Source of the DNA: Gordionus sp. m RMFG-2023 | Lineage: Eukaryota; Nematomorpha; Gordioida; Chordodea; Parachordodidae | Direction: 5' to 3' | DNA: 64,000 nt | Assembly: GCF_954871325.1 (NCBI RefSeq) | Contig: NC_088776.1 | Span: 44,906,569-44,970,568, forward strand | Shown here: piece by piece, positions 48,512 to 59,167 of the stretch | How positions within the stretch are numbered: position 1 is the stretch's first letter | Layout of the letters: every line of letters starts with the position of its first letter | Program-made: the position numbers and the translations under genes | Notes under the pieces: model-generated | What the model was told of the DNA's origin: nothing | The model's database searches: none | What the model saw: the letters and a program-made list of their open reading frames with translations, nothing else

Positions 48512-48826
48512 CTGAAACAATAGGTTGTTCATCTTTTTTGTCTTTGTCTTTGTCTTTGTCTTTGTCTTTGTTTTTCTTTTTATCTTTTTTATCTTTTTTA
48601 TCTTTTTTATCTTTTTTATCCTTTTTATCTTTTTTATCCTTTTTATCTTTTTTATCACTGCTTTTCTTTTTATTTGTTTTATCTTTGGCCTTCCTTTTGT
48701 CTTTTTTGCCTTTAATTTTGTTCTTAGCTTTTCTTTTCTTTTTGTCTTTATCCTTTTTCTTGTCATATTTATCCTTATGTTGATTTCTTTTTATTCGTTC
48801 TAGTTGGTTATTTTTAATCATTACAT
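48512..48826 (-). CDS. Lysine-rich exon of an unrecognised minus-strand gene
   Basis: 315 nt bounded by acceptor 'atttatttatag' and donor 'gtttcag|gtaaaa' on the minus strand. It encodes DVMIKNNQLERIKRNQHKDK, then a long K/D repeat (K-D-K-K units, then K-D-K-D units), ending DEQPIVS. Probably a nuclear or nucleolar disordered segment; no domain is recognisable. The repeat is a coding microsatellite (6-bp and 9-bp-type units). It enters with 2 nt, matching the 1 nt left by the exon at 56553-56639. Both flanking introns would be long. The plus-strand Phe/Ser/Leu frames over it are shadows. Confidence 0.5.
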
Positions 48827-49944
48827 CTATAAATAAATATGGCAAATATAATTAATTAGTATGATGATTTGATAACCAGAAACTAAAAAAGAGGTATATA
48901 ATATTAAATGTAAACGATATGTTAAATATTTTCAACATAATTACATTTACAAAATTTTTTTCTGCTTTATTTTACCCAAAATATAATATATGTTTAATCG
49001 AAATGCTAAGAATAAAAAATCTTTAAAAGTTGAGAACAAAAAAAATACTTAATGCTGGAAATTATTTCTTAAAGTTCAGACAAGACTGAAAGAGTAAGAA
49101 TAAATAATTTATATATTCTTGTAAAATAGAACTTAAAAAGGTTCAGATTTAAAAAGGAAAAGCTCATAATACAAATGCTAACTAAGACTTATTATATATA
49201 CTTCTGTTTTCTTAGGACAACAATTTAAATTATAGATTAGAAGAAACAAAAGATTGTTCGAAGACAAATTCACAAGATAATTGGCATCACCCCCTCCCCT
49301 CCCCTAATTAATCTTAAAAAGATTAGCTAAAGACAACCCCCCCCCCCCCCCCCCCCAAAGCCAAAAAATGCAAATGCCTGATTATATTTTTCAAAAATAT
49401 AATTGTTAATATTAATTTATATATTTGTTAACATTTTATTCCTATCTCATATATATATATTTAATTACATTTATTTTTCACATTCATCTACTTATTTTAT
49501 CAACTTCGATTTCAAGTTTTCCTTGGAATATTTACCTATTATTTTCAAATTTTAGTGGCGTAATATTTATCTAAATTTCTAGTCAAATAATAATTATCCC
49601 TGAAACTCCTTGTCCAACAGGGAGAAAGAAATTGTAAGCTTGTCCAACGAGATCTAGTCTCCGCCATCACGCAGTAACAGCTTTTATGGAGTTAGAAGAG
49701 CCGATTATGAATGCTATTACTGAAATATCACAATGGCTTAAAAGAAATATTTCCTCAGAAGCAAGAAAATTATTGGATTCAATGCTGATTCCAAATTTTT
49801 TTTTCTCATTAGAATGTATTATTTAATTATACAACTATTTATGTAATACTTTTCAAAAAATGACATTGACTGATTAAGAAGATGAGAATAGCGCAGAGCA
49901 TTTTATTAGAACTCAAGGAAATTAGAGCTAATGTTGATTCATAT
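48827..49944. other. Spacer/intron with poly-C tract
   Basis: 'accccctcccctcccc' at about 49288-49303 and a run of about 18 C at 49339-49356. These may mark the left end of the decayed hAT whose transposase pieces begin near 49690. Confidence 0.35.
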
Positions 49945-50881
49945 TTTATATGCAGGGGCGGACTGGCCATAAGACCCGGTGGGCATTTTGCCCACGAGAC
50001 CGGGAGAAAATGTCGATTTTTGAGGCCGATCAGAGGAAAATATCAAAATAGAGTCCGATTAGAATAAAATTATTATTATGTTCACATTATTTTCTCTTAT
50101 CATTTATTTATTTTTAATGATATCTCTATGATTTAAATATCACATTCCTTGAGAATTATCATGTCGTTTACTATAATTTAAATAATATATCAATAACATC
50201 GCTTGACGCTACACATCATTACCACTTTCTTTTCTTTGTTTTTTTTCAAATGAAGTGAAAACGCTTCCGTTTGAGTAGAGTCTAAGTGATTAATTTATTA
50301 TATTATATTTTTATACATTGATTTATTGTAGAAATAATATGGCCAACATTTCTTGTTCTTAATTGATTGAAATCAAATAAAATCCAGGTCGGTGAATTAG
50401 ATAAAAGGATGGATGCTTGGGTGAAATAGAATAATTCATCTGGCCAAAATAAGTTGAGAAGGCTGCTAAAAATAGGTGAGATAAGGTGGTGGGCACGTGA
50501 AAAAGCCCTTAGATGGATATAAAGAGAGCTTGCTCTCAATAACGATATAGGCACTTCAATTTATAATAGATAATAAATAATTTGAGACAAAAACTAGATA
50601 ATATATGTAAATTTATGACTCTAAGTACAGCTATAATATATTTGAAAATTTTTAAAATAATGGGGCCACTGTCTTCAAACTAAAAAATTAGGTACTTTGT
50701 CAGCATGGAAATTGAAAGAAGATGCTAAATCTTCTGTCTCATCGATTATTACATCGATTCAAAATAAAGCAATAAAATGGCTGATAATTTAAATGAAACA
50801 TTTTCATATTTATAGCTCTCGGAGAGTATCTGAAAAATGCTCTGTAAAAAGATCGAATAAGACGAGCGAAGAGAATATATA

Positions 50882-51460
50882 GTGACAAATGTCAAGATGA
50901 ACGTCCTCAAGAATCGATTGACCTTTATAGGTTCGAACTATTTAGTCCTATCCGGAACTACTTTCTGCGAATTGAAGCTTATCTTGAATGTGCTATATTT
51001 GTATACAAGACATTTTGATGAAATAAATAGTAAAGGTATTTCTGAAAAGGCCTTGGAAAAACTGGCACAATTGGCATATATATTGAGTGATAAATTTTAT
51101 AACGAATAATGTTCATTTGCCAGTGTATTCAAAGATTTTGTAGTAGAATTAAATGAAACGGACGATGATATCGCATGTACAAGTGAGGAGTCAAATGAAG
51201 AAGATGGAATATTACAATATGATAATAAATCAGAGTGTGATAATAAATGTACCAAGTGTTTAATATGCGAGTATGAAATTCTTAAAAGATACAATAAGCA
51301 TACAAGTGACACTAATTTATTTTTGGCTTATGAATACATTTTAACTTTTACGCAGGTTAATTGCGAGAAAGCATTTAGTAAATTAAAAATTATAAAAATA
51401 AGCTGAGAGCTAATATTGACCAAGAAAAATTAGAAGCGTTTTTAATGATGTAAGTTGAAC
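50882..51460 (+). pseudogene. hAT transposase C-terminal half
   Basis: 50882-51109 is open, followed after a stop by CTSEESNEEDG, then FTQVNCEKAFSKLKIIK, the dimerisation motif of ZMYM/TTF-type hAT proteins. A stop codon interrupts the domain just after IIKIS. Inactive. Confidence 0.7.
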
Positions 51461-51832
51461 GAGAACTATTAGTAGATTGAACTAGAAGATATTCCTGTAT
51501 ATTTGCGCAAAGGTTCAAAGTTAATGAGAGATTTATTAACGTAAATTTATATATTTTCTTTATTCTTTTATTAAAATCTTATTAATATTATTTACAACAT
51601 GATCGGTGCCTGATTTTATAAAATATGATTTGATTTTATAGTGCAATATCGTTGTAAATCTAATATAAAATATATATTTTAGATGAATATTATTTTATAT
51701 AGGTAATGAATATGATTTTAGATGTGCATTAATAAAATATATGATTATTATATAATACTATTCTTTTTTTTTTTTACTAAAAATATAAAACGTTTCAACT
51801 TATTTTCAAAAAATAAGAAGCCATTTAAGGGA

Positions 51833-51901
51833 ACCCGGTCGAAGACCGGACAAAAGCGGGCCGAAAGCCCGCAAAATGGGGGTATGGGGACTTCGCCCCC
51901 A
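51833..51901. repeat. GC-rich hairpin cassette (element 49953-51962)
   Basis: Three successive hairpins: CCGGTCGAAGACCGG, GCGGGCCGAAAGCCCGC and GGGG-ACTTC-GCCCC. Same design as the cassettes at 17081, 27375 and 45196. Confidence 0.8.
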
Positions 51902-52446
51902 TATAAATGAGGTTGCTATAAAAAAATGTTCACAAGGCTGGAGCGTCGCCAGTCCGCCCCTGTTTATATGTTATTGTTGAGTCAAAAGCAGAGCTATACG
52001 TGTTTAATATTTGTCCCCCTCGACTTGCAGCAAGCAAGCTCATTGTCAAAACATTAATAAAGGATCAGTAGAAGAGTATTATAAAACAAATGTCCCCTCT
52101 CTTAGATACATTTATAACCCAAATAAATGAATGGTTTTTAATTCATCATGCAGCACTTACCAAATATTACTTCCACAAAAGCTTTCCAACCTTTTTCAGA
52201 TGGTGATAGAAAAAAAATAAAAATATTTGTTAAATTTTTATCATGAAGATGTTAAAGTATCTTATGATGCATTATTAGCTGAATAACTATGGTTAATACA
52301 ATCCCAAAAAATGCTATGGATGCTTTGCATTATTTCAAATACATTTAGATTATATTCCCAATGTATTAAAATGGTTATATATATATATATTAGCAACTCT
52401 TCCCATTAGTAAACTAATGATAAAATATTCTCTTTTTTAAGAAGAA

Positions 52447-52690
52447 TAACAGAGCCCTGCAGATATACCACTTGCAGGCCACGGACTGGATTTTTTTTTC
52501 AAAATTTTTTTGGCCCGGGTTTTTTTTTAAAAAAAATTTTCAGGCCCGGCCCGAATTTTTTTAAAATATATTATATTTTTTTGATTTCTATAGTTAATAA
52601 TGGCGATTTTAAATATTTGGTTTTAAAATATTTTTTTAAAAAAATTTAAGGTCCGGCCTGGAAGCCGGGCCTGCAAGTCTCTGAAAAACA
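52447..52690. mobile_element. CCCGGGCC-rich MITE, second copy
   Basis: Ends CAGAGCCCTGCAG and (inverted) CAGAGACTTGCAG. The interior has 'ggcccgg' repeats on both sides. It shares its insertion flank with the copy at about 6793. Confidence 0.65.
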
Positions 52691-53630
52691 TACCTATGAA
52701 ATGAAATACAACTTCTGAAATTAGATTGAATGGTTTGGATCTTTTGAATATTCATATGCATTTAACGCCAAGCAAGGATGAGATAATTGAAAAATTAGCT
52801 CAAAATATATAAAATACAATTATTCCTAAGAAACTTTTTGTGATTTATCCAACATTTAAATGTTTTATAATTAATATATAAATTTTAAAGGTTAAAAATA
52901 TTCAAATTTCAATTTTGGGTCATTTAAGTGATTCATATGGTGGTTATTTTTATTTTATAATTCACATTTATTTTATAGTTTTTCAATGCCGGTTTATATA
53001 TATAATTTTTTTATAATTCCCATAATTTAAAATTGTGTATTAGAAAAGTTATTAGTCCTAATAAATATGCTTAATAATTTTAAATAACTATAATATTTCT
53101 TAAAAAATTTATTATCCCTCCCCCCAGACCAAATCCCTGCGTACGCGCAGTGGCGTAGCCAGGATTGATACATGGGGGGGGGGAAATTTGCCAATATTTT
53201 GTGCTTTATTAGTGTCTAACCACTATAGTAGCCAGCATAAATGAAAAAAATATTAGTAACAAAATTTTGGCCAAATTTATGATTATTACGCGACTGAAAG
53301 CATTATTCTGAAAATTTTATCAATGTTTAGTCAATTGTAAATTAATTCAATCCATTCGGTGTAGAAAGAAGAATAAAATCGTCCCCCCCCCCCCATCCCC
53401 AAAAAAAAACCTCCTATATTTTATGACACTCAATATATCTTATTCTATGTTAAAAATAATTATCTTAATTAAATTTTTGCATATAAGTATAACATAATTT
53501 TACAGAGAATTTCATTATAGATTTTATTTATTATTAAAATACTTTAGTATAAATAACACCCCTTTATTTAACTATGTATTATTTTAATGATAACAAATGA
53601 GTATATTAATAAAACATTAATAATTCTTAT

Positions 53631-53975
53631 TAGAGATCTGCAAAAGTAGGAAAATCGGGTTCCAATATTTTTAAAAAATATTCGGGTCGGGTTGGATCGG
53701 GCCTTGGAATTTTTTTAAAAATATATCTAAATATATCAATTTTATGTTAAATTTTTTATGTAAAATAAAAATATTTGATTTTTTTTATAAAAACTAGACG
53801 CCATGTAACATATATCTTTCATTTTTAGTAATTATAAAAAGGAATTTCTATATTTAAATAAATTCAGGCCAGGCCGACAAAACTTTTTAAAAAAAATTTA
53901 GGGTTCGGGCAGGCAAAACATTTTCAAAATAATTTCGGGCCGGGCTTGAAAAGTTGGGCCTGATACAGATCACTA
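53631..53975. mobile_element. GGGCCGGG-rich MITE nested in element B copy 2
   Basis: Ends TAGAGATCTGCA and (inverted) TAGTGATCTGTA. Target duplications 'attcttat' at 53623-53630 and 53976-53983 are identical. Same site as the copy at 29548. Confidence 0.88.
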
Positions 53976-54109
53976 ATTCTTATTGCAAATACGATATTTT
54001 TATTAAAAATAGTATAATATATAAATATTATGACTAAGAATTCATTATAATTACTTATTGAATATAAAAATTTTATGTTATAATAATATAGCAATTTTAT
54101 GATTTAAAT

Positions 54110-54480
54110 TTATAAAGAGAGGTGTATTTTTCTCTGAGATTTGAATAATTTATCTTGAATCAAATTTTTATCTAGAATAATCTCCTTATAAATATTTAAT
54201 ATTACGAATCATTTAAACGGCTTTCACCGGTGCTATTTCTAAAATAGGGTTTTAACCTTTTCAAAATTGAAGAAGACCTTCATTAGTGCAGGTGTTAATC
54301 GGTAAGGTAGCTAAAATAGTTTTTATATTAGGCAGGTAATCTAAAGTGCTACTACACATGGAAAGGGCCTGCAAAGCATTTTTTGGTTTTAAAGAGTACT
54401 CTATTCTGTCAAAATTTTTATACCAAAATTCGAAAAGTAACTTATCATACGATCCTAATAATTCATCAGAATAAAACTCT
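54110..54480 (-). pseudogene. hAT transposase remnant, element B copy 2
   Basis: Corresponds to 29987-30313 and its continuation ('aaccttttcaaaattgaaga', 'atggaaagggcctgcaaagc') but carries extra frameshifts and a deletion, so no long frame remains. Confidence 0.65.
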
Positions 54481-55198
54481 GAGACCTAATATCCTCTCGC
54501 GTTTTAAGTGTATTCAGACTCAACCGGTAAAAGAAAATGAAAGCTGTTTAGAATAAAATTGTGACTAATAAATCTTTCCTTTAATTGAAATAAAAATGTA
54601 TCAATAAGGGGAGTAAAAATATTTATTTTATAAAAATCCTCAATCGTAGATGCATCAATATTTAAGCGATTGGACTATCTATAATCTATTCTAGGTTTAA
54701 AATTTTTAATCCCAAACATATTAGTTATCACCTTTACTTTCTTATTTACCAAATTAAATGATTTTTCTTTTATTTAAAAAATTATAAAATATTAAATAAA
54801 ATTTTTAAAATCTAATTAGTTTAACAATATAAATTTTATTATTAAAATTATAAATATCTAATTTAACTATGTTAGAAAAAATTTACATTATATTTTTATT
54901 TTTATTGTTATTTAATATTTTACAATATATTTTTATTGTTATTTAATATTTTACATATAATTTTTAATATATATTTTTAAACCATGTTATCATTTAAAAT
55001 TGAAAATTCTTATTTGTTTTTTTAAATATATTTCATTTTCATATTTTATATAATTTTATTTATAAATTTTAAATAAAATTATTCGCAATAAGAAAAAAAT
55101 TAAAAAAAAAATTTTCTATCTAAAAATTATTTTTTAAATTAAATTTTTTTTTTCAGAGGTTATGGGGGGGGGGCAATGAGTACGCGCTTGTTAAAGAC

Positions 55199-56552
55199 TA
55201 GTTAAAATTTTTAAAAATATTTTAATACTCTGGTAATAGAAAAAAATATTCATTTAATGACATTTTATTTTGACATGATGGTTTAGCAAAATTAAGTTTT
55301 ACATAATTTTTTTAAATATTTAAATAGATGTTTATGTTTAAATAATTGCTTTCACTTCTTTTTTTAGTTTCAATATGTTCCCAAATTAAAATATAATCTT
55401 TAGTTGTTACCCTTTTGTATTAAATTTATAAATAACATACAATTTTACTATTATCTTTATATTCTGATAAGTTTATAAAAAAAATATAGAACATTATAAT
55501 ATGAATATTACAACCCTAACCTGTTACAGTATTAAGGACCTAGAGTAATGATTAATTCTAATTATAATAGTTTCAACTACCAATAGCCGCACCTCATTAG
55601 CGATCTTCACCATATTTATGAGGGACCTGCAGAAGGTTAGCATTTCATACCTAATCCAGATTTTAAAAAATCAACCCTTATCGTTCGTTATTTCAAAATT
55701 TTGGCTGTAGTCTAGAAATTGTTTCAAAAAGGAAATTGAAAATATGTCAGGTAAATGAATATTAAAAGCTTTATTACAGTGTTGTGATGATTTAATGAAT
55801 ATTGACGATTTAATTTAAACACATGCATATATAATTATAATCTTTACAAATGTACAACAAAAGAAATTTCAACAATGCTTTGTTTATATTTTAATTATTT
55901 TTGCAAATATTATCATTTTATATGAATGGGTTTTAATTTAATGCTCAATATGTTTCATTAAATCATCACAATACACTATATATTCTTTTCAAAAATTTTC
56001 CGTTTGAATTTAATTTAATAAAATTCGCGCTACCCGAATTTTCAATTTATATTTCTTTAAGTCAGGCCTGACATAGATTTTTAATTTTTAAAGATATTTT
56101 AAGCCCAGCCCCGATTTTTAAAAACATTATTTTTTTCTGGGTCTGGTTTCTGGGCCGAGCCGGGTACGGGTTTATAAAAATTAAAAGTTCAAATTATCAT
56201 AATAGTTTTATGTAAATGGATCTTGTTTCTGTTGTGACATACAAAAATATTATTAAGCTACACACCTTTAGCCGATCTTCCACCTGAGAATAAATATATG
56301 TAACCCTTACTTGGGCAAAATTGAATATTTTTAAATCGAATAGATATATGATTCGAATCTCTTTATCTTTCGTTTTTACATAATATTAAGAAAAAATAAA
56401 TTTCCGCTTTTGTGTATGAAACTATTAAAAGTCCTATAAAGAAAGACATTTAAACAATGATTATTTTTTGATTAGTAATAAATACCCAAGTTTTTTCGTT
56501 TTAATCAAAATCATAATGAATTAAATTAATGTTATACTTTAAAATCGATTAC
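55199..56552. other. Spacer/intron with MITE and GGGCC fragment
   Basis: Besides the MITE at 55777, about 56062-56175 carries 'ggcctgacatag', 'aagcccagccccgat' and 'gggccgagccgggtacggg', a fragment of a GGGCCGGG-type MITE. No gene seen. Confidence 0.4.
55777..55978. mobile_element. mariner-type MITE with TA duplication
   Basis: Ends CAGTGTTGTGATGATTTAAT and (inverted) TAGTGTATTGTGATGATTTAA, flanked by TA at 55775-55776 and 55979-55980. 202 bp, non-coding. Confidence 0.7.
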
Positions 56553-56639
56553 CTCTATTCAGATCATACTCATTTAAGGATTTCAATTCGGAATTATCCT
56601 TTCCAATTTCATGGGATGATGCGGGCTCATTAATATGAC
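56553..56639 (-). CDS. Exon of the lysine-rich minus-strand gene (candidate)
   Basis: 87 nt with acceptor 'aaatttatacag' and donor 'gaatagag|gtaatc' on the minus strand. Only one frame is open, encoding HINEPASSHEIGKDNSELKS and LNEYDLNR. It leaves 1 nt, which fits the 2-nt entry of the exon at 48512-48826 and would create an Asp codon at the join. Hydrophilic, no recognised domain. Upstream exons, towards 57-59 kb, were not found. Confidence 0.45.
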
Positions 56640-59167
56640 CTGTATAAATTTAATATATTAAAGTATGGTTTTATTAAGTCCATTTGTTTTTAAATATTGG
56701 ACTAATTCTTATTTGTATTTTGTGGTATAATTGTAAACATGAGTAAAACCCTATATATTTCGTATTTTTATTCGAACATTATGGAAACGATGGTTTATTA
56801 TTTTAATAAGTTGAACCGGATTAAGATTAAACCAAATATGAATATATATAAAGTAGATATATTACCTTTAATATTAGGAACAAAATAAAATATTAAACAT
56901 AAAATCAAATTTAATTTTAGGATGTACATGTATTTAAAAAAAAAATTAATTTCAAATATTTATGGAATACAATTACATTACATACAGTAATAGAAGACTT
57001 CTATTTAATATAAATCAAAAGATAAATAAATTGAAATTGAACTTATTTTGTAAATAAACGTGTTAAAAATTCCAATTATTGTTTAATTCAGATCATAAAT
57101 ATAATTACATAATGGATTTAAATTTGAAATCAGATACAAACTATTTGGCAGAAGATTCATATCCTTTCCATATATAACTACAACATAGATTTTTTATTTT
57201 TTTAACTCTAATTTAAGAGTAAAATTTATTAAAATATTTAGCTCGAGCTTTGCTCTATATCTATTTTACAGTGTGCAGATGCACTTGGCCTGAATGTAAA
57301 TACAATATAACATATCTAATAAAGGCTCTAGATAATTCAGACAACTCCTTAATTTGACCAAAGTTTTGATTCCAATCAAATTCCTATTAACTACTAATAT
57401 AAGGTAAAGTCTGGATAAATCGGGCAACTGTTCAAGTTGGACAAAAATCTTGGGTGAAACGGTACCCAAACTAACAGGTTTTATTGTAGAGTAAATGATA
57501 AAAGGTAATGTGAAAAATTGCAATAATTTTTTTTTATTGGACCCTTTATAGAATATTTAAATTTCGTATCTTGCCATTTCTGGTGGCTAGTTAATTTGTT
57601 GTTTTCGTTTAGCATCTGATCTTATCATCATATGATCATCAATCAGTGTTCATCAATTTTCTTGTCTTCATAGGGACCATCTTCAGACTTCCCAACACTT
57701 CTATTACAAACATGACTTATGAATCACAGTCGTAATCCACCTTAACATTTTTACCTCATTGTAGCCGAACTTCCCCCCCCCCCTTTATTCTTCGGCACTC
57801 ATATTTTTGATTAGGACTGTAGGCATCACCAATTTATATAACTTGCTCTATAACATTAATAATGGATTTTGTCACATATAACTCCAGTCAGACTTATCTA
57901 ATTAATCCCACGCGCATTTATTTCTCCCTCAGTTTCCTCTACCATGCCTCAATTATATTGTAGATTCTAAAAATTTGTAACCATATATAAATTTTAGCTT
58001 ATATAAAAATAGATAATTAAGAAACTTCAGCAATAGTCCGGGCAGTAAATTTATCAATTGCTTGCAGATAGCATGATAATGGCCCAATTATTTAAAAAAT
58101 TAAAAAAAAATACTTGCTCTTAATGATGTTGGTTAAGAGCATGTATTCCTTTATTAGCAAACTATAAACAACGCTCAAATGTTAAATAAAAATATACTAT
58201 AATACTTATATAATTTTATTAAATGAACAAATCAGAAACTATCTACACCCTTTATAAAAGTTACCATTTTCACAAAAAATATGCCTTTTATCACGGTTTC
58301 CAAAATCGGTACTTAATGTCCATCTTGCGGCACTTTGCCTTGTCTTTGGCTAGTCTACCCCGTGAAGCCCTGGATGTTGGATCCACACATTAATACATAC
58401 ATAGGGATAATGTTGGGATGCCCTTGATAATTAAAAAATAATATCCTAAAATATTATAATGAAAATGTTTAAAATTTTTACTTCCGGGATTTATAATAAT
58501 AATCATTATTATTTTTTTTTCTAAATGAAATAGCCTAAATTTATATTTTACTATCTCTTATTCTCATTTTTTTAAAACAATTTTGATATGCAACTTTTAC
58601 TAATATTAATCTTTTTTAACCTAAAGGTAATAACTTAAGAATATTTATAGCTTTAATACCTGAGCTTGATATTTTATAACCAAATTTAATGGCAATATTG
58701 GCAAAGTTTTAAATTCAAACAAAAATTATACTGAATTATTATTAAAAATTTATATAGAAAAACTATTAAAGAGCATATTATATTTTAATGCGAGATACTA
58801 AATATCATGATATACTTTTAAATATTTCATTAATGTTTAGTATATACACTCAGATGATATATACGATTTTATTCCAAATACGATAAATTTATAGTATTAA
58901 TCGATATTCAAAGCTATATTAGATTCCTGCTAGTGGCATTAAAATTACTTTTTCACGCCAGTCATGACGGGACTTACAAACACATTACTGCAAATGATTT
59001 ATGAAATTTGTAAATTTAAGTCATTAAAATTTTTTTACTTCTATCTATTTAACTAAATTAATTTTAGGGGAAAACCAGCGATTTGGAGCAAATAAAAAAA
59101 ATAATTCAAAAATTACTATATAAACAAGTTAAGTGGAATTATGAATTTTTGAATCGTTTCATCAAAA
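56640..59167. other. Spacer, nothing firmly recognised
   Basis: The minus-strand frame at 57266-57523 has no recognised similarity. A poly-C run lies near 57774-57782. A small perfect hairpin, GCTCTTAA...TTAAGAGC, lies at about 58114-58138. The relatively GC-rich patch at 58310-58390 could be a decayed exon but has no open frame. Confidence 0.3.

Larger units (their letters stand above)
49953..51962 (+). mobile_element. Complete hAT element with perfect TSD
   Basis: 2010 bp. Ends CAGGGGCGGACTGGCC and (inverted) CAGGGGCGGACTGGCG. Target duplications 'tttatatg' at 49945-49952 and 51963-51970. The left end has a stem of GTGGGC-ATTTT-GCCCAC nested in CCCGGT...ACCGGG; the right end has the GC hairpin cassette (51833-51901). 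The plus-strand transposase is decayed: 50882-51109 and a region around 51110-51460. The left part of the coding region is lost. Confidence 0.93.
49690..52820 (+). pseudogene. Decayed hAT transposase split by younger insertions
   Basis: Plus-strand pieces: 49690-49800 (MELEEPIMNAITEISQW and SSEARKLLDSM), 49880-49950 (SILLELKEIRANVDS), 51970-52160, 52250-52440 and 52710-52815 (IRLNGLDLLNIHMHL, the dimerisation domain). A complete hAT (49953-51962) and a CCCGGGCC-type MITE (about 52447-52690) lie inside it. Many stops and frameshifts. The right end is probably near 53147 ('ccccccagaccaaatccctg'). Confidence 0.6.
53148..55190 (-). mobile_element. hAT element B, copy 2
   Basis: Left end CAGTGGCGTAGCCAGG with poly-G; right end 'ggggggcaatgagtacgcgcttg'. 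It matches element B copy 1 (28972-30995) throughout, including the nested MITE. Minus-strand transposase around 54110-54480 is frameshifted. No matching 8-bp flanks were found. Poly-C run near 53383-53393. Confidence 0.8.

Noticed and set aside
48478-48803. Plus-strand Phe/Ser/Leu-rich open frames
   Set aside because: They are the reverse reading of the K/D-repeat exon on the minus strand and have no other support.
57266-57523. 85-codon minus-strand open frame
   Set aside because: No recognised family, no splice or start support; length is expected by chance at this base composition.
58114-58138. Perfect 8-bp hairpin GCTCTTAA/TTAAGAGC
   Set aside because: Isolated, with no adjoining RNA-gene features; such short palindromes are expected by chance.
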